DNA from: Moesziomyces globuligerus
Lineage: Eukaryota; Basidiomycota; Ustilaginomycetes; Ustilaginales; Ustilaginaceae
Reading direction: 5' to 3'
Assembly: GCA_030849465.1 (NCBI GenBank)
Contig: JARVLF010000020.1
Coordinates: 558,001-622,000, forward strand
DNA: 64,000 bases
Positions 37,701 through 47,005 of the stretch are shown in pieces. The translations under genes and the position numbers were made by a program. The first letter of the stretch is position 1. Every line of letters starts with the position of its first letter. Under the pieces are notes generated by a model, which was given only the letters and a program-made list of their open reading frames with translations, did not search any database and was not told where the DNA came from.

Positions 37701-40390
37701 GGGCAGGGCATGAAGGTGCGGCCGGCCAGCTGACGCGTCTCGCCAAGCAGCGACATGAGCAACGTAGTCTTGCCCGAGCCGACAGGGCCGGCAACGATGC
37801 TGAGCTTTCCAACGGGGAAACGGAGGTTGATATCTCGGAGGCAGAAGGAGCCCTGGTCGATGTCACTGTCGTCGTCTGCGTACGTGAAGCTGGCGTCTTC
37901 AAAGCCGATGCGTTGATTAGCATCAAGAGCCGACGAGCTTGCGCGGGAAGCATCCTCGTTGCCGTTTTCCCAGTCGCCCGACTCTTCGTCGCGCAGCAGC
38001 TGCTGGTACTTTTGCGTCTCTTCCTCGCGGAGATAGGCGTCGATGCGACGCACCGAGACGAGCGAGTTGAGAATCTGCACGATCATGTCCGGCAGCGCAT
38101 CGAGCGGGTTGCGGAGCGTGTTGAAGAGCGCCAGAGCCGTGAAGGCCTTCTCGGCCGTGAGAGATTGGTGGAAGAGCTTGGTGTGAGCACCGAAAGTGGC
38201 GCAGGTGACAAGCATGGGCGTGCCCATGTAGGTGAAGGTGTTGCAGAGCCAGGCGAGGTATCGGAGACCAAGCACGTGGAGTTCGCGCTGACGAGCCTCG
38301 TCCATGCGAGCGTTGAAGGAGCGCTCCCAGGCGAAGAACTTGACGGTCTTGATGCAGCCGAGCACCTCGGTGGCGAGGTTGAGACGCTTGTCTGTGGTCT
38401 CGAGCAGGCGCTTCTGGAGCTTGACGAACCAGCGGGAGACGAGGGTCTGGATGGGCAAGGAGGCGAGCAGAACCATGAAGCCAATGACGGCGGACCAGCC
38501 GAGCAGGACGATGAGATAGACGAGGCAAAGGCCGATCACGAGAGGAGCACGCGGGGCGAGGAAGTGGAGGTAGGCGCAGATCTCGGAGACCTTGAAGACG
38601 TCGACAGAGATGAGGTTGACGACCTGGCCGTCGGAAGCGCGGCCAGTGCTCTTGTCATCTGCAGACTGCTTCTTGGCGGCGTCGGTAGAGTCTGCATCAT
38701 CCTGATCGGCGTCGTCTTTGTCGGCGTCATCCTTGTCGCCCGTGCTTCCGATGTCCTTGCGACGGAGAGTCTTGGTGACGATCTCGGTGATGAGAATGGC
38801 GCGAAGACGGATGCAGATGCGTCGTCCGATGAACAGAGCGCGGGAAGCAGATATGGATGCGAAGATCTGACCTACGAGCATGCCAAACGCGTAGAGGATG
38901 CCGAGGTGAAGTGGCTCGGCGCCCTCCATGTTGCCATTTCGACGCTGCTCGCCTCTAGCGGCGATGAAGGCGAGAATCTTCTGGAGGAAGAAGGGAGGGA
39001 CGAGATCGAGACAGGCCTCGAGGGTGGCCCAGAAGAACTGGAGGGCGAGGAACCACTTGAAGTGGCCGAACAGTCGGCGCCAGAGCGGTCGGGTGGAGGG
39101 AACGAGGCCGGCATGCAGACCTGGTTCGGCCGCCGATCGGGAGGACGAAGAGGAGGAAGCCGCGGTATCGTCAGTTCGGGCGGATGTATAAGCACGGAAG
39201 CAGGCGACTACGGCTGCGGCCTTGTCCGCAACCGGAAGGTCAGGGATGGCGCCGAGGGTGAATTGGGTCTTGTAGTGCTTGACGATGGCCGGAGTGACGA
39301 AACCGAAGGTGGCGCGGGAGAGGAGGGAAGCGGTCTCTTCAGGTGCCGGGATGAGCTCGGCGTTGGTGGCGTCATCGGCACGCGGTGGCTGGGGCGGCGG
39401 AGGGAGTTGATCCGTGCTGCGCAGGCGAGGCGAGGGGAAGGCGGTGCCAGGAACGCCGTGCTGGGTCTCGGGAGACATGGTGGTGTAGATGGCGCGGAGA
39501 TCCCTGGGCAGAACGGAGTGGAGCGGGAAGCAGAGGGTTGGGATGAGGACGAGGCAGCCGACTGCGAGCTCGATTGCGGTGAGCACGAGTGCACCGCGAG
39601 AGTGTAGCCGTGGGTTTGCGTTGTAGTTGAGAAGAGCGCTGCGGAGGTTGAAGAGGGTGACGACGACGTAGACGGACATTAGGGCAGCCTTGTGGGAGAA
39701 GAAGGAGTGCTTGGAGGCGAGGGAGTAGGCGGAGATGGTGGCGAGGTAGAACCACATGGCGGCCCAGTAGATGTGATAGCTTCTCGAGTGCCAGCCGGTG
39801 GCCCAGTCGCCAGCATGGAGAGCTGCGAGGAGGATGGAGCCAAAGACGTCGATGATGCGACGGAGGAGCTCGAGTCGGCGAAGCTGCTCGACCGCGGCCG
39901 GGTCGCGAGCGGTGGGCGGGGTGAGGTGAACCTCGTTTAGGATGACGGCATTTTCGGTGTGGAAGACCTCGAGCGCAGCCTGAGAGGCGGCTGCAGTGGC
40001 GGCCGTGTGTGACTTGACCGATGGCCGGGCCTGCGAGTTGACCGAAGAGATGCTGTTGCTTCTGAGGATGCGGGAAGAGTTCCAAGGGAGTAGGATGCTC
40101 AAAAGGCGGCGAGGCAGCTGCGTCCAGGGGGAAGGTGGTGGAAGCGGGGCTGCTTGCTGTGCGTGGAGGACGGCAGAGAAGGAGGATGCGCTCGGATCGA
40201 GCGTGGCGACATGCTGTGCGGAAACCTTGAGCGCGCTGCGCCTGCGAAGACGGTGCACGACGAGGGCGAGGAAGGAGAAGAAGACGAGCGAGAGGGGGAT
40301 GAAGGAGTTGAGCACCTGCTGTTGGAAGCACACGTCCCAGTCGATTCCGTTCCAGACGGGGCGCCCGGCGCAGGAGGAGGGAAGGACCAT
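34751..40390 (-). CDS. ABC transporter, ABCC/MRP subfamily (Yor1/Ycf1-like), full size
   Basis: It is an ATP-driven multidrug or conjugate exporter of the vacuolar or plasma membrane. With the ATG at 40390 (MVLPSSC) it has 1,879 residues, long for the subfamily. An N-terminal hydrophobic region (TMD0-like) precedes two transmembrane domains and two nucleotide-binding domains. NBD1 has Walker A GPVGSGKTT (about residue 867) and signature LSGGQKARIALARA, with DD in its Walker B (VLIDDALSAVD). NBD2 has Walker A GRTGSGKST (about 1605) and signature FSAGQKQLLALARG with Walker B ILVLDESTANLD. Two insertions stand out: an acidic DDAD-repeat in the first transmembrane domain (38650-38750) and a Ser/Pro-rich segment in NBD2 just before the signature (35225-35330). 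Upstream in-frame codons to 40738 are judged leader. Substrate unknown. Confidence 0.93.
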   Translation of the reverse strand: MVLPSSCAGRPVWNGIDWDVCFQQQVLNSFIPLSLVFFSFLALVVHRLRRRSALKVSAQHVATLDPSASSFSAVLHAQQAAPLPPPSPWTQLPRRLLSILLPWNSSRILRSNSISSVNSQARPSVKSHTAATAAASQAALEVFHTENAVILNEVHLTPPTARDPAAVEQLRRLELLRRIIDVFGSILLAALHAGDWATGWHSRSYHIYWAAMWFYLATISAYSLASKHSFFSHKAALMSVYVVVTLFNLRSALLNYNANPRLHSRGALVLTAIELAVGCLVLIPTLCFPLHSVLPRDLRAIYTTMSPETQHGVPGTAFPSPRLRSTDQLPPPPQPPRADDATNAELIPAPEETASLLSRATFGFVTPAIVKHYKTQFTLGAIPDLPVADKAAAVVACFRAYTSARTDDTAASSSSSSRSAAEPGLHAGLVPSTRPLWRRLFGHFKWFLALQFFWATLEACLDLVPPFFLQKILAFIAARGEQRRNGNMEGAEPLHLGILYAFGMLVGQIFASISASRALFIGRRICIRLRAILITEIVTKTLRRKDIGSTGDKDDADKDDADQDDADSTDAAKKQSADDKSTGRASDGQVVNLISVDVFKVSEICAYLHFLAPRAPLVIGLCLVYLIVLLGWSAVIGFMVLLASLPIQTLVSRWFVKLQKRLLETTDKRLNLATEVLGCIKTVKFFAWERSFNARMDEARQRELHVLGLRYLAWLCNTFTYMGTPMLVTCATFGAHTKLFHQSLTAEKAFTALALFNTLRNPLDALPDMIVQILNSLVSVRRIDAYLREEETQKYQQLLRDEESGDWENGNEDASRASSSALDANQRIGFEDASFTYADDDSDIDQGSFCLRDINLRFPVGKLSIVAGPVGSGKTTLLMSLLGETRQLAGRTFMPCPVARATASIDPTTGLSESVAYCSQSPWLLGTTLKENILFGSPYDERRYRAVIKACALEPDLKILEYGDETEVGEKGTSLSGGQKARIALARAFYSSAKHVLIDDALSAVDSHTAKHLYRHALKGALAKDRTIILVTHAISLCLPGAAFAVAMDNGSVVVAGTPDDVNATGVFSEEGEALQSRLKEGSAQETDHEEMTIEELAAGGSDEAEREEMAKKLEKKKAHTNEETYSAGAVGTKNYGLYLGSVATKTRYAVLLWSTLLVFFLTVRLLDISSGAWLMRWAGSHDYREEHTGFNTMAASEPKPRLTYAQVQTFMTTPLLDTIWSGRPDWLNGARLNSFLGHLPDPFASTESAFAPAANVSSYVAPEQWAHPEGQHVFSMQARSVRGDDGSKGRDLDTFYLSVYLAISLGFMTMAVLRDGYEFFISLRASRRIYRRLTDAILNARPQFFDRTPVGRIMNRLSKDVETVDQEMAVCMLFLLECTLTATAILILICWATPIFLVVALLVVCVYSVIGALYLVSSRDLKRIESVERSPIYTVVGEVLNGCVIIRAYGDAGRFTRHCLRLVDKANRAFFFLWYENRWLSVRVDIAGASVAFLSAIFLLLRPDIEASLAGFVLAYAITFVESVLWIVRMYTQTEINMNSVERISEYLDLEPERQTGAEPPAYWPSSEGKIVIKNLAVRYTPEFPRVLDGIDLEFQPREKVGIVGRTGSGKSTLALCFFRFLEAEQGSIEIDGIDIASIPIRTLRERLTVIPQDAQLFSGTVRSNLDPFGAYEDGELWMALERCRLASFATPAASRAVSRAPSRPGSPGPSAEEGADAEMHGRTNIITSLDAVVEQGGRNFSAGQKQLLALARGLLKLRDSRILVLDESTANLDSASDAQIQKTIRQEMAPQATIITIAHRIKTIADYDKIVVLGKGQVVESGSPLSLMEDESSVFHSMCQQSGEMSELLRIAREAEAQRSVSASTSTTAANSDSASK

Positions 40391-41254
40391 AGCGGCGGAT
40401 GTGCAACGAGGAATGCGACGTCGTTGAGCGCCGTTGAAGGGTGGTGCGAGGGTGCGAGGAGGAGGAGGCGTAGAGCTAGCTTGACGAGGAGAAAGAGAGC
40501 GACTTGGCACCGACGACCTGAACGAGTAGGATTTGAATGCAGGCGCCGGTGAGCATGGGGATGGGAGAGATGAGGAAGAGGTTGGAAGGTGGAAGGTGGG
40601 GTGGTGTAAAGAGGCGAGATGAGGGGTTGGAAGGAAAGCGAGGAGCAAGGAGCAGGTGGAAGCAATCCTTCGGTCAATTTGTGATTTTGTACTTGCAAAG
40701 CGGTGTGCGCCCATCCATGTGAACCATGCGAGGCGCATGCTTGGATTTTCCGGTACGGTCTATTCCTTTTGCCTTTGCGGTCCTGCCCTGTCACGCTTCC
40801 CAGCCGTCACATCCGTCCGAGTCTCAGCCATCTGCTGTCAGGATGCACCACCGGACCGCCGACTCGCTCGCTCGACGGGATTCATCGGCTGCGCGCGTCG
40901 CCCCGAGATTTTTGGCAAACAGCGCAGCGCAGCTCAGCCATCGCGAGTCATGAGCCATCGGCGCTGCTTAGCGAGCTGAGCAGCTCAGCCGCAGCCCACT
41001 TGCGGTGCTGTGCGGTGCTGTGCGGTGCTGTGCTGTAGCCAACGTCGGGATTGCCGCCACCAGTACGCGCCTGCAGCGGAGTGCGTGCATCCGAGCCTCA
41101 GGATGAATTTTCCATTTCCATTTCCTCTTGCCCTTGCTTGTCCTCCGAGTTCCGAGCCGATTCGCCAACAGAAGTGCTCCGCGGCTTGGTCCGGACCTTC
41201 GGCTTGGTACCGACAATCTCTTCTTGCTGTCACACCTTCAGGAAAGCTGTCAAG
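40391..41254. promoter_or_regulatory. Divergent promoter region, ABC transporter / ATP11
   Basis: 864 bases between divergent start codons. It holds a 10-bp tandem repeat at 41001-41030 and no recognisable TATA box. The ATP11 frame is open upstream to 41051, but a TTTCC-rich segment and poor protein character favour leader. Confidence 0.55.
41001..41030. repeat. Tandem repeat, 10-bp unit, three copies
   Basis: TGCGGTGCTG occurs three times in a row, followed by TGCTG. It lies about 225-255 bases upstream of the ATP11 start codon. Confidence 0.9.
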
Positions 41255-42442
41255 ATGAGGCCGATGCTCAATTCAGCTCTGCGACTGTCATGCCGCCTGT
41301 CGCCTGGTGTGGTCTCTGGCGTGCACGCCCGAACGCTGCATCACGCCTCACCGTGTCTGGCGCAGGTCTCGCCGCCTCTCCCCTTCTCCTGGTCTCACGT
41401 CAAGTCGGACGATGCGACGCGCACTGCGAATGAGTCACAATCGGACGCATCCGCCTCCAACCTCATCCGAGATCACCGCGCCTCGGTACAGCAAAAGCGC
41501 GATCGCAAGCTCCGCGAGTATGAGGCCAAGATCAAGGTCAAGGCCATGCAGAAAGGACTCTCCCCCGAAGAGCTCCAGCGCCAGGCCTTGGACTCGGCCA
41601 ATGCCGCCGCCGCTGCTGCGCAAAAGGCACGGACCGATGCATCCACTGCCGCGACAAGCTCCTCCTCACCACTGTCAGAAGTGGAGAAGCGCGACCAGCA
41701 GCTCGCCAAGGCTATGCAACAACGTTCCCAGCAGGAAGCCGCTAAGAAGCTCGCCACGGGCCAGGTACATTCCACCCCGACTGGCGCGCAGGAGGGCCCC
41801 ATCAAGCCTCTCAACAAAATACTCGACGTAGAGAAGCTCAGCACTCAGGATCAGGAGACCATCACCAAGCTCTGGGCAGGCTACCACACCATCAAGAACA
41901 TGCTCTCCGCCGTCATCCCCACGGAAAAGTACCTTGAGATGCTCGCCAACGCCCGCAAGTACCCGCAGTTTGTCCTCCCGCTGCCTCGCCAGGTCATCGA
42001 CGAGGACTCGCAACAGTCCGATGCTGCGTCCAAGGAGGCCTTTGAGATGCAGTTCCTCGAATGGGCCGTGATTCCGTCTCCCTCTAATCCAGGTCTGCCC
42101 CCGGCGGCTACGACGCTCTTCACCCCCTTGGCCGAGTACAAGCTCAAGCAGGACTTCAGCCAACCTGTGCTCATCCTCACCTTCTACACCGATCTGGCCG
42201 AGAGCAACGGCGTCGTCCTCATGCGCGGCGAGGTCACCGGCCTCAACGAAAAGACCGGCAAGGGTGGCCGCATCGACCAGGCCCATGCGCAGCTCCTTGC
42301 TCTCACCCTCCAGCGCTTCTACCTTCCTTCTGCCTCGAACGCGCCCCAAGAGAACGACTGCGCAAAGCTCCTGCACGACTTCCATAAGCGACCCGAACAC
42401 TTCGATGTCGAGGAGCTGGTCAATGTCGCTTTCCGCCTCTAG
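41255..42442 (+). CDS. ATP11: Mitochondrial F1-ATPase assembly factor Atp11
   Basis: A matrix chaperone that protects the beta subunit of F1-ATPase during assembly of ATP synthase. With the ATG at 41255 (MRPMLNSALRLSCRL) the protein has 395 residues and an Arg-rich presequence without acidic residues. A charged, Ala/Gln-rich helical stretch (about 80-190) is followed by the conserved Atp11 domain, with LDVEKLSTQDQETITKLW, the FVLPLPR segment, EMQFLEWAVI, TTLFTPLAEYKL and the LILTFYTDLAE strand. It ends with the family-like VEELVNVAF. Single exon. It is convergent with UTP6 across 150 bases and divergent from the ABC transporter gene. Confidence 0.9.
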   Translation: MRPMLNSALRLSCRLSPGVVSGVHARTLHHASPCLAQVSPPLPFSWSHVKSDDATRTANESQSDASASNLIRDHRASVQQKRDRKLREYEAKIKVKAMQKGLSPEELQRQALDSANAAAAAAQKARTDASTAATSSSSPLSEVEKRDQQLAKAMQQRSQQEAAKKLATGQVHSTPTGAQEGPIKPLNKILDVEKLSTQDQETITKLWAGYHTIKNMLSAVIPTEKYLEMLANARKYPQFVLPLPRQVIDEDSQQSDAASKEAFEMQFLEWAVIPSPSNPGLPPAATTLFTPLAEYKLKQDFSQPVLILTFYTDLAESNGVVLMRGEVTGLNEKTGKGGRIDQAHAQLLALTLQRFYLPSASNAPQENDCAKLLHDFHKRPEHFDVEELVNVAFRL

Positions 42443-42592
42443 AGATCCCCCTCGTTGTATTTTTACCTAACCATACATGCACGCACAAGCGCAGCAATCT
42501 CGCATCAATCCATGTCTAATTGAGCTTTGCAAGTGTGCCGAAAGTCGTGAGTTAACGTGCAACTCTATGCTGATTGCGACTGGCAAAGAAAG

Positions 42593-45410
42593 CTACTCCT
42601 CGTCCGAGACATCCGAGTCCGAGAGAGTGGCCTGCGTGGCCTTTTCAAGGTCCTGACAGATCGTGTGCCACTCTCGCTCGACCAGCTTGTACTCGGCTGC
42701 ATGCACGGTCGATCGGCACGTATCGAGCGCCTGGAGTGCCTTGGTCATGTCTCCCGCCGCCAAGTATCTGAGGTAGGCGGTCCACACCTCGACTTCGTTG
42801 GGCTTGACCTGCAGCAACTTGGCGAAGATCTTGCGCACCTGCTTGTCCTTGTCTTGCTCGGCTACCAGGTCCGAGACGACGTTGAGCCAGGCCTCGTGCG
42901 ATGCAAACGAAGACTGCAGCAGCCACGACAGCGTCTCGTCAAGCTGCCCCACCTGTCCGCTCAGGCCGAGGTATCGCGACACGCAAAGATCGTGGACGTC
43001 TTGGCGGAATTGCTGCATCGCTTCCACGTTTCCAGCCGAGTCGCTGCTGCTTCGGGAGAGCAACGAGGCGGTCTCGCGAACTGCCCATCGATACTGCTCG
43101 GAGCTGTACCTAAAGGCTACCTTCTTCTCCTTTCGCGTCGCCTCCGACGATCCGACGACGCCATGGTCGAGCCACTCGAAATAACGGCACCAGAGGCTGG
43201 ACTCCGCCGTCGCCGTCGCGGCCTGCGCAGCCCCGGCACACGCCTGCAAGCCGCGTCGCCACTCGGCGCCGATCGAGTCACGGCTCTGCTCCAGACTCTC
43301 GCCCGACGTCTTGGCCAGCTGCGACGCCACCAGGATGCGCAGACTCCACAGCTCGTCACTCGTCACTCGCCGCAAATGCCCGCGTCGCGTCCTTGAGTTG
43401 CGCCTGCAGCTTGGCCAGCTTCTTGCTGCGTTCCTTCTCGGCATCGATCGCGAGGGCAGCGTCGACCTTGCTGCGCAGGCTCACTGCGCGCATCTGAGCG
43501 GTCTCGACATTGGGGCCAGCCGCACGTGCCTCGGCCACCAGCTGCGTCTGCACCGACTCGAGGTACTGCAGCAGGTTGGGCTCGTCGATCGCCGAGCGTT
43601 GCGCATCGCCCAGCATCTCGATCAGCAGCGCCGTCGTGGTGTACAGCTCCGACTTGGCACTGCGTCCCTTGCGCATCACGTCCATAGGAGCCTCTACGCA
43701 CCACTGGCGCATCTTGGCGATAGCATCGCTCACCGCGATTGGCAGCACACCCGAAGAGGCCAAAGCCTGGTATGATGCCGACGCCCTTGTACCACTGCCG
43801 CCCATCACCGTCAGTAGCGACTGCAGCAGCTGCAATACCAATTCGACAGCGAGGACCGAGCTCGATCCAATTGTCGTCCTTCTGCTCGCCTTGGTGCCTG
43901 CCCGGAGCTGCGCGGCGAGATCGAGGAGTCCGTCGGTCTCGTTGGCGAAGGTGGTGCGCAGATGGCTGGCAGAGGTCAGCAAACGATGCGACTCCATCTC
44001 CTCGGTGTTGGCCACATGTGCGGCTGTGCGCTCCGCCTCATCCGCGTGCGAAACCGCCTCGGGGCGGAAGCTTCGGAGTGCCGACACGAGCGCAGCGGGC
44101 GCAAAGTGGTGCCATCCCCATCGCTGTCGATCCGAGAGATGCTGGTAGACGCGGTCGAGCAGTTGCTTGCGCAGCGCCTGGCCGCTCTTGGGCGCATCCA
44201 GACTGAGTGGCTCCACAAAGGGGAACGTCTGAAGCACGTCGACCAGAGCGACGAGGAAGACGAAGTGTAGGTGTGGTGCTAGGGCCTCGAGCGCGCTGCC
44301 GACGAGGAAGAGCGGAATGCTACCGCGCAGGATACCGATCTGAGCCGGAGGAATGGTGGTCATTTTTCGAGGGGTAAACGTGTTGGGCTTGGCACCCGTC
44401 GTGGCGTCGGATTCTTGATCAGGAGCATCGGCGTCTTTCTCGGGGACCTGGCTGAGCAATATGCGCTCTTGATCTTGGTCGAGCTCGTCCGAATTGGCGG
44501 GTTCAGCAGCTGTGGTGTCATGGTCGAGATCGAGAGCGGCCTGCTGAGCCTCGGACGAGTCGTTGGAGGAAGAAGCATTCAAGTCGTCGCTCGAATCCTG
44601 GGACTCCCATTCGAGACCAAGCACGAGCCACCGGCGACGGAGACGCTCGATGAAGACAAGCTCCATGCGGATGTACTCGACCCAGAGACGCAGGAGGTCG
44701 GCCTCGCGGTCCGACACCTTGAGCGCAGCGGGACCAGAGTCGGCGACGGTGCTTGCACCGTCAATGCCGTTACTCGTTGAGGAGCTGTCCACTCGTTTGC
44801 GCTTGCTCGAATCTGACGAGGGATCGCTGGCGGCACGTTTGGAGCTGAGGGCGGAGGCGGGTGCGCTGTAGTCCGAGTGCTTCCACGGGAGACGGTTGAG
44901 ACGGAGTGCGCGCTGCAAGAGAGAGCGAGCCGCGGTGGTGGAGGCGTTGTCGTTGAGTTCGTGGGCGGCGGCGGCGAGCCAAAGCGGCACGTTGTTGGGA
45001 TGGAGGGCCAGAGCACGGGCGTAGACACGGCCGGTGACGACGCGCATCTTGCGGCTTTTGGCGAAAGCGATGTACTTCTGCCATGCGTCGACATCGTACT
45101 TGAACTTGAGCACCATGCGCTCGTAAATAGCGACGATGTGGCCGGTGTGGGCGGCGGCATTGTCCCTGTGGAAGGAGCGAGGCAGGCCGATACGGTTGGC
45201 CTTGACGTTGATCAGGTCGGCGAGGTTGCGCTCGAAGTCTGCATAGCGCAAGAAGTCAGCCTTTTCAGGCCCTCTGCGAAGCAGGCGGCCCTCGAAGGTC
45301 TGGCGCTGCGTGGTGATGGAGCGGAGCTGCTCCTTGGTGAAGACGGCATGCTCGTCGAGCAGCTGAAGCTGCGGGATGGAGCGTTCGAGCTGGTACTGAA
45401 CCCTCTCCAT
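42593..45410 (-). CDS. UTP6: U3 snoRNP protein Utp6, frame broken by a 7-bp duplication
   Basis: A HAT-repeat protein of the small-subunit processome needed for 18S rRNA maturation in the nucleolus. The N-terminus (MERVQYQLERSIPQLQLLDE, KADFLRYADFERNLADLINVK, then YERMVLKFKYDVDAWQKYI) is clear Utp6, followed by HAT repeats with conserved Trp positions. The first frame runs from 45410 and stops at 43356 after 684 residues. The remaining HAT-like C-terminus (ELWSLRILVASQ, EVEVWTAYLRYLAAGD) continues in another frame to 42593. The break lies in a perfect tandem duplication of seven bases (43352-43365); with one copy the frame would be continuous at 936 residues. No plausible intron resolves it. 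Either an assembly or sequencing error or a real truncating mutation in a gene that is essential in yeast. Confidence 0.88.
43352..43365. repeat. Perfect 7-bp tandem duplication inside UTP6
   Basis: CTCGTCA occurs twice in succession on the plus strand, followed by CTCG. The second copy puts a TGA (43358-43356 on the minus strand) in the UTP6 frame. The length, seven, is not a multiple of three. Confidence 0.95.
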
Positions 45411-46378
45411 GGCTGAGGTTGATTGACGACCAGCGGCTTTGCCTAGAGCGATGACAGCGGCAAGCTGGTGATGATGTTGGAGAAGATGGAGGCCAACGAC
45501 ACTGGCTCGTGGCCAACGATGGGTAAGGTGCTGCTGCTGGTGCTGCTGCTGGTGCTGCTGCTGGTGCTGCTGTCCTGCAAGAAGAACCGTGCAAGGCTGA
45601 AAAAAATGCGAGGGTCCAACAAGAAGAAAGAAAGCTGAGAATTTCTTGCAGTGTTTGTTCTCCTCGCCCTACGCTCGGTGTGGAGGCTTGGCTACCACCG
45701 CGACTTTCTCTCGCACGACAAGCAGCAGACCGACGTAACGTGGGGGGCTAGCAGAGGTGGGCGGGCTGCGCAGCGACGATCTGGTCCGAGCCTACAAGGG
45801 CCGCGCCGAGGCTGCTGCTGGTCGGCGGTTGAGCTGTCAAACAAACTGATTTTGGTGGAATTTCACTCCAATTTTAGAGCCCGCTCCGGTCGGCGGTGCA
45901 ACCCAGGCACGCCAGGCGAGGCGAGCGAGCAACAGTCAGGTGAGGCACGTCCGTCCTCTGTGGCTCAGCGAGGTGTGGCTCGCGCTGACCCGCCAGCCGC
46001 AAAGGCAAATCGACCGGCTGCATCCCTCCGTGCGCAGTGCTCATACTTCGCAAGGCCGAGCGAGCATTGCAGCTCAACCTCCACTACCATCACACGCGCA
46101 GCACCTAAAGGCCCTCATCGCTTCCCAACTTCCATCCTTCAGGGCGCATCCAATCAACCAAACCACCCTCGTCTGCATCTCCCTTCGTTTTCGGTGGATC
46201 TTTATCCGCACTGGCCGCTCACAAAAGTCATTACCAGTCTCACGAGGAGTCTTCCAGGGTCCACAGTTGGCCACCAGCATTTGAACAATCAGGGCACCTC
46301 TCGTCCATCCTCGCACCTCGCACCACCGCCACAATTCACTTCTGATTCCGAGTCGGCGATCCTCGCATACGCTCCACG
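45411..46378. promoter_or_regulatory. Divergent promoter region, UTP6 / Rab GTPase
   Basis: 968 bases between divergent start codons. A 12-bp tandem repeat lies near the UTP6 side. The right half is CT/CA-rich on the plus strand and looks like the long leader of the Rab gene. No TATA box is seen. Confidence 0.55.
45531..45572. repeat. Tandem repeat, 12-bp unit CTGCTGCTGGTG, 3.5 copies
   Basis: Three full copies and a half copy in the UTP6 promoter or leader, about 120-160 bases upstream of its start codon. Confidence 0.9.
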
Positions 46379-47005
46379 ATGCCGAACCCACACTACGACT
46401 TTCTGATCAAGCTGCTGCTGATCGGCGACTCGGGCGTGGGAAAGTCCTGTCTGCTGTTGCGCTTCTGTGACGATGCATGGACGCCGTCGTTCATCACCAC
46501 CATCGGCATCGACTTCAAGATTCGCACCATCGAGCTGGATGGCAAGCGGATCAAGCTGCAGATCTGGGACACGGCGGGGCAGGAGCGTTTCCGCACCATC
46601 ACGACGGCATACTACCGCGGCGCGATGGGCATCCTGCTGGTGTTTGACGTGACGGACCAGAAGTCGTTCGAGAACGTGCGCACGTGGCACGCCAACATCG
46701 AGCAGCACGCAAGCGAAGGCGTCTCCAAGATCCTGATCGGCAACAAGTCGGACTGGGAGGAGAAGCGCGCCGTGACGACCGAGCAGGGCGAAGAGCTGGC
46801 CAAGGAGCTCGGGATCCCGTACATCGAGACGTCGGCCAAGTCGAACGCCAACGTCGAGGAGGCCTTCTTCAACCTGGCGCGCGAGGTCAAGACGCGACTC
46901 ATCGACACGGCCGCCGTGACACAAGCATCTCCGGCGGCAGCGGCGGGCAACGTCAACGTCAACTCGGCTCCCAAGAGCGGAGCCACAGGCGGATGCTGCA
47001 ACTAG
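46379..47005 (+). CDS. Rab GTPase of the Sec4/Rab8 group
   Basis: A small GTPase that directs post-Golgi secretory vesicles to sites of polarised growth. The 208-residue protein starts [19 protein letters not shown], with P-loop GDSGVGKS (16-23), switch [11 protein letters not shown], switch [14 protein letters not shown], and the guanine-binding GNKSD and ETSAKS. The effector-region sequence [16 protein letters not shown] and [19 protein letters not shown] place it in the Rab8/Sec4/Ypt2 group rather than Rab1 or Rab11. The C-terminus GGCCN carries two cysteines for geranylgeranylation. Single exon, unlike many fungal Rab genes. Divergent from UTP6. Confidence 0.96.
   Translation: MPNPHYDFLIKLLLIGDSGVGKSCLLLRFCDDAWTPSFITTIGIDFKIRTIELDGKRIKLQIWDTAGQERFRTITTAYYRGAMGILLVFDVTDQKSFENVRTWHANIEQHASEGVSKILIGNKSDWEEKRAVTTEQGEELAKELGIPYIETSAKSNANVEEAFFNLAREVKTRLIDTAAVTQASPAAAAGNVNVNSAPKSGATGGCCN

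Noticed and set aside
42593..43444. Separate 283-codon gene downstream of UTP6
   Set aside because: Its first 30 codons are an out-of-frame copy of the UTP6 end and its body continues the UTP6 HAT-like repeats. It is the C-terminus of UTP6 after the frame break.
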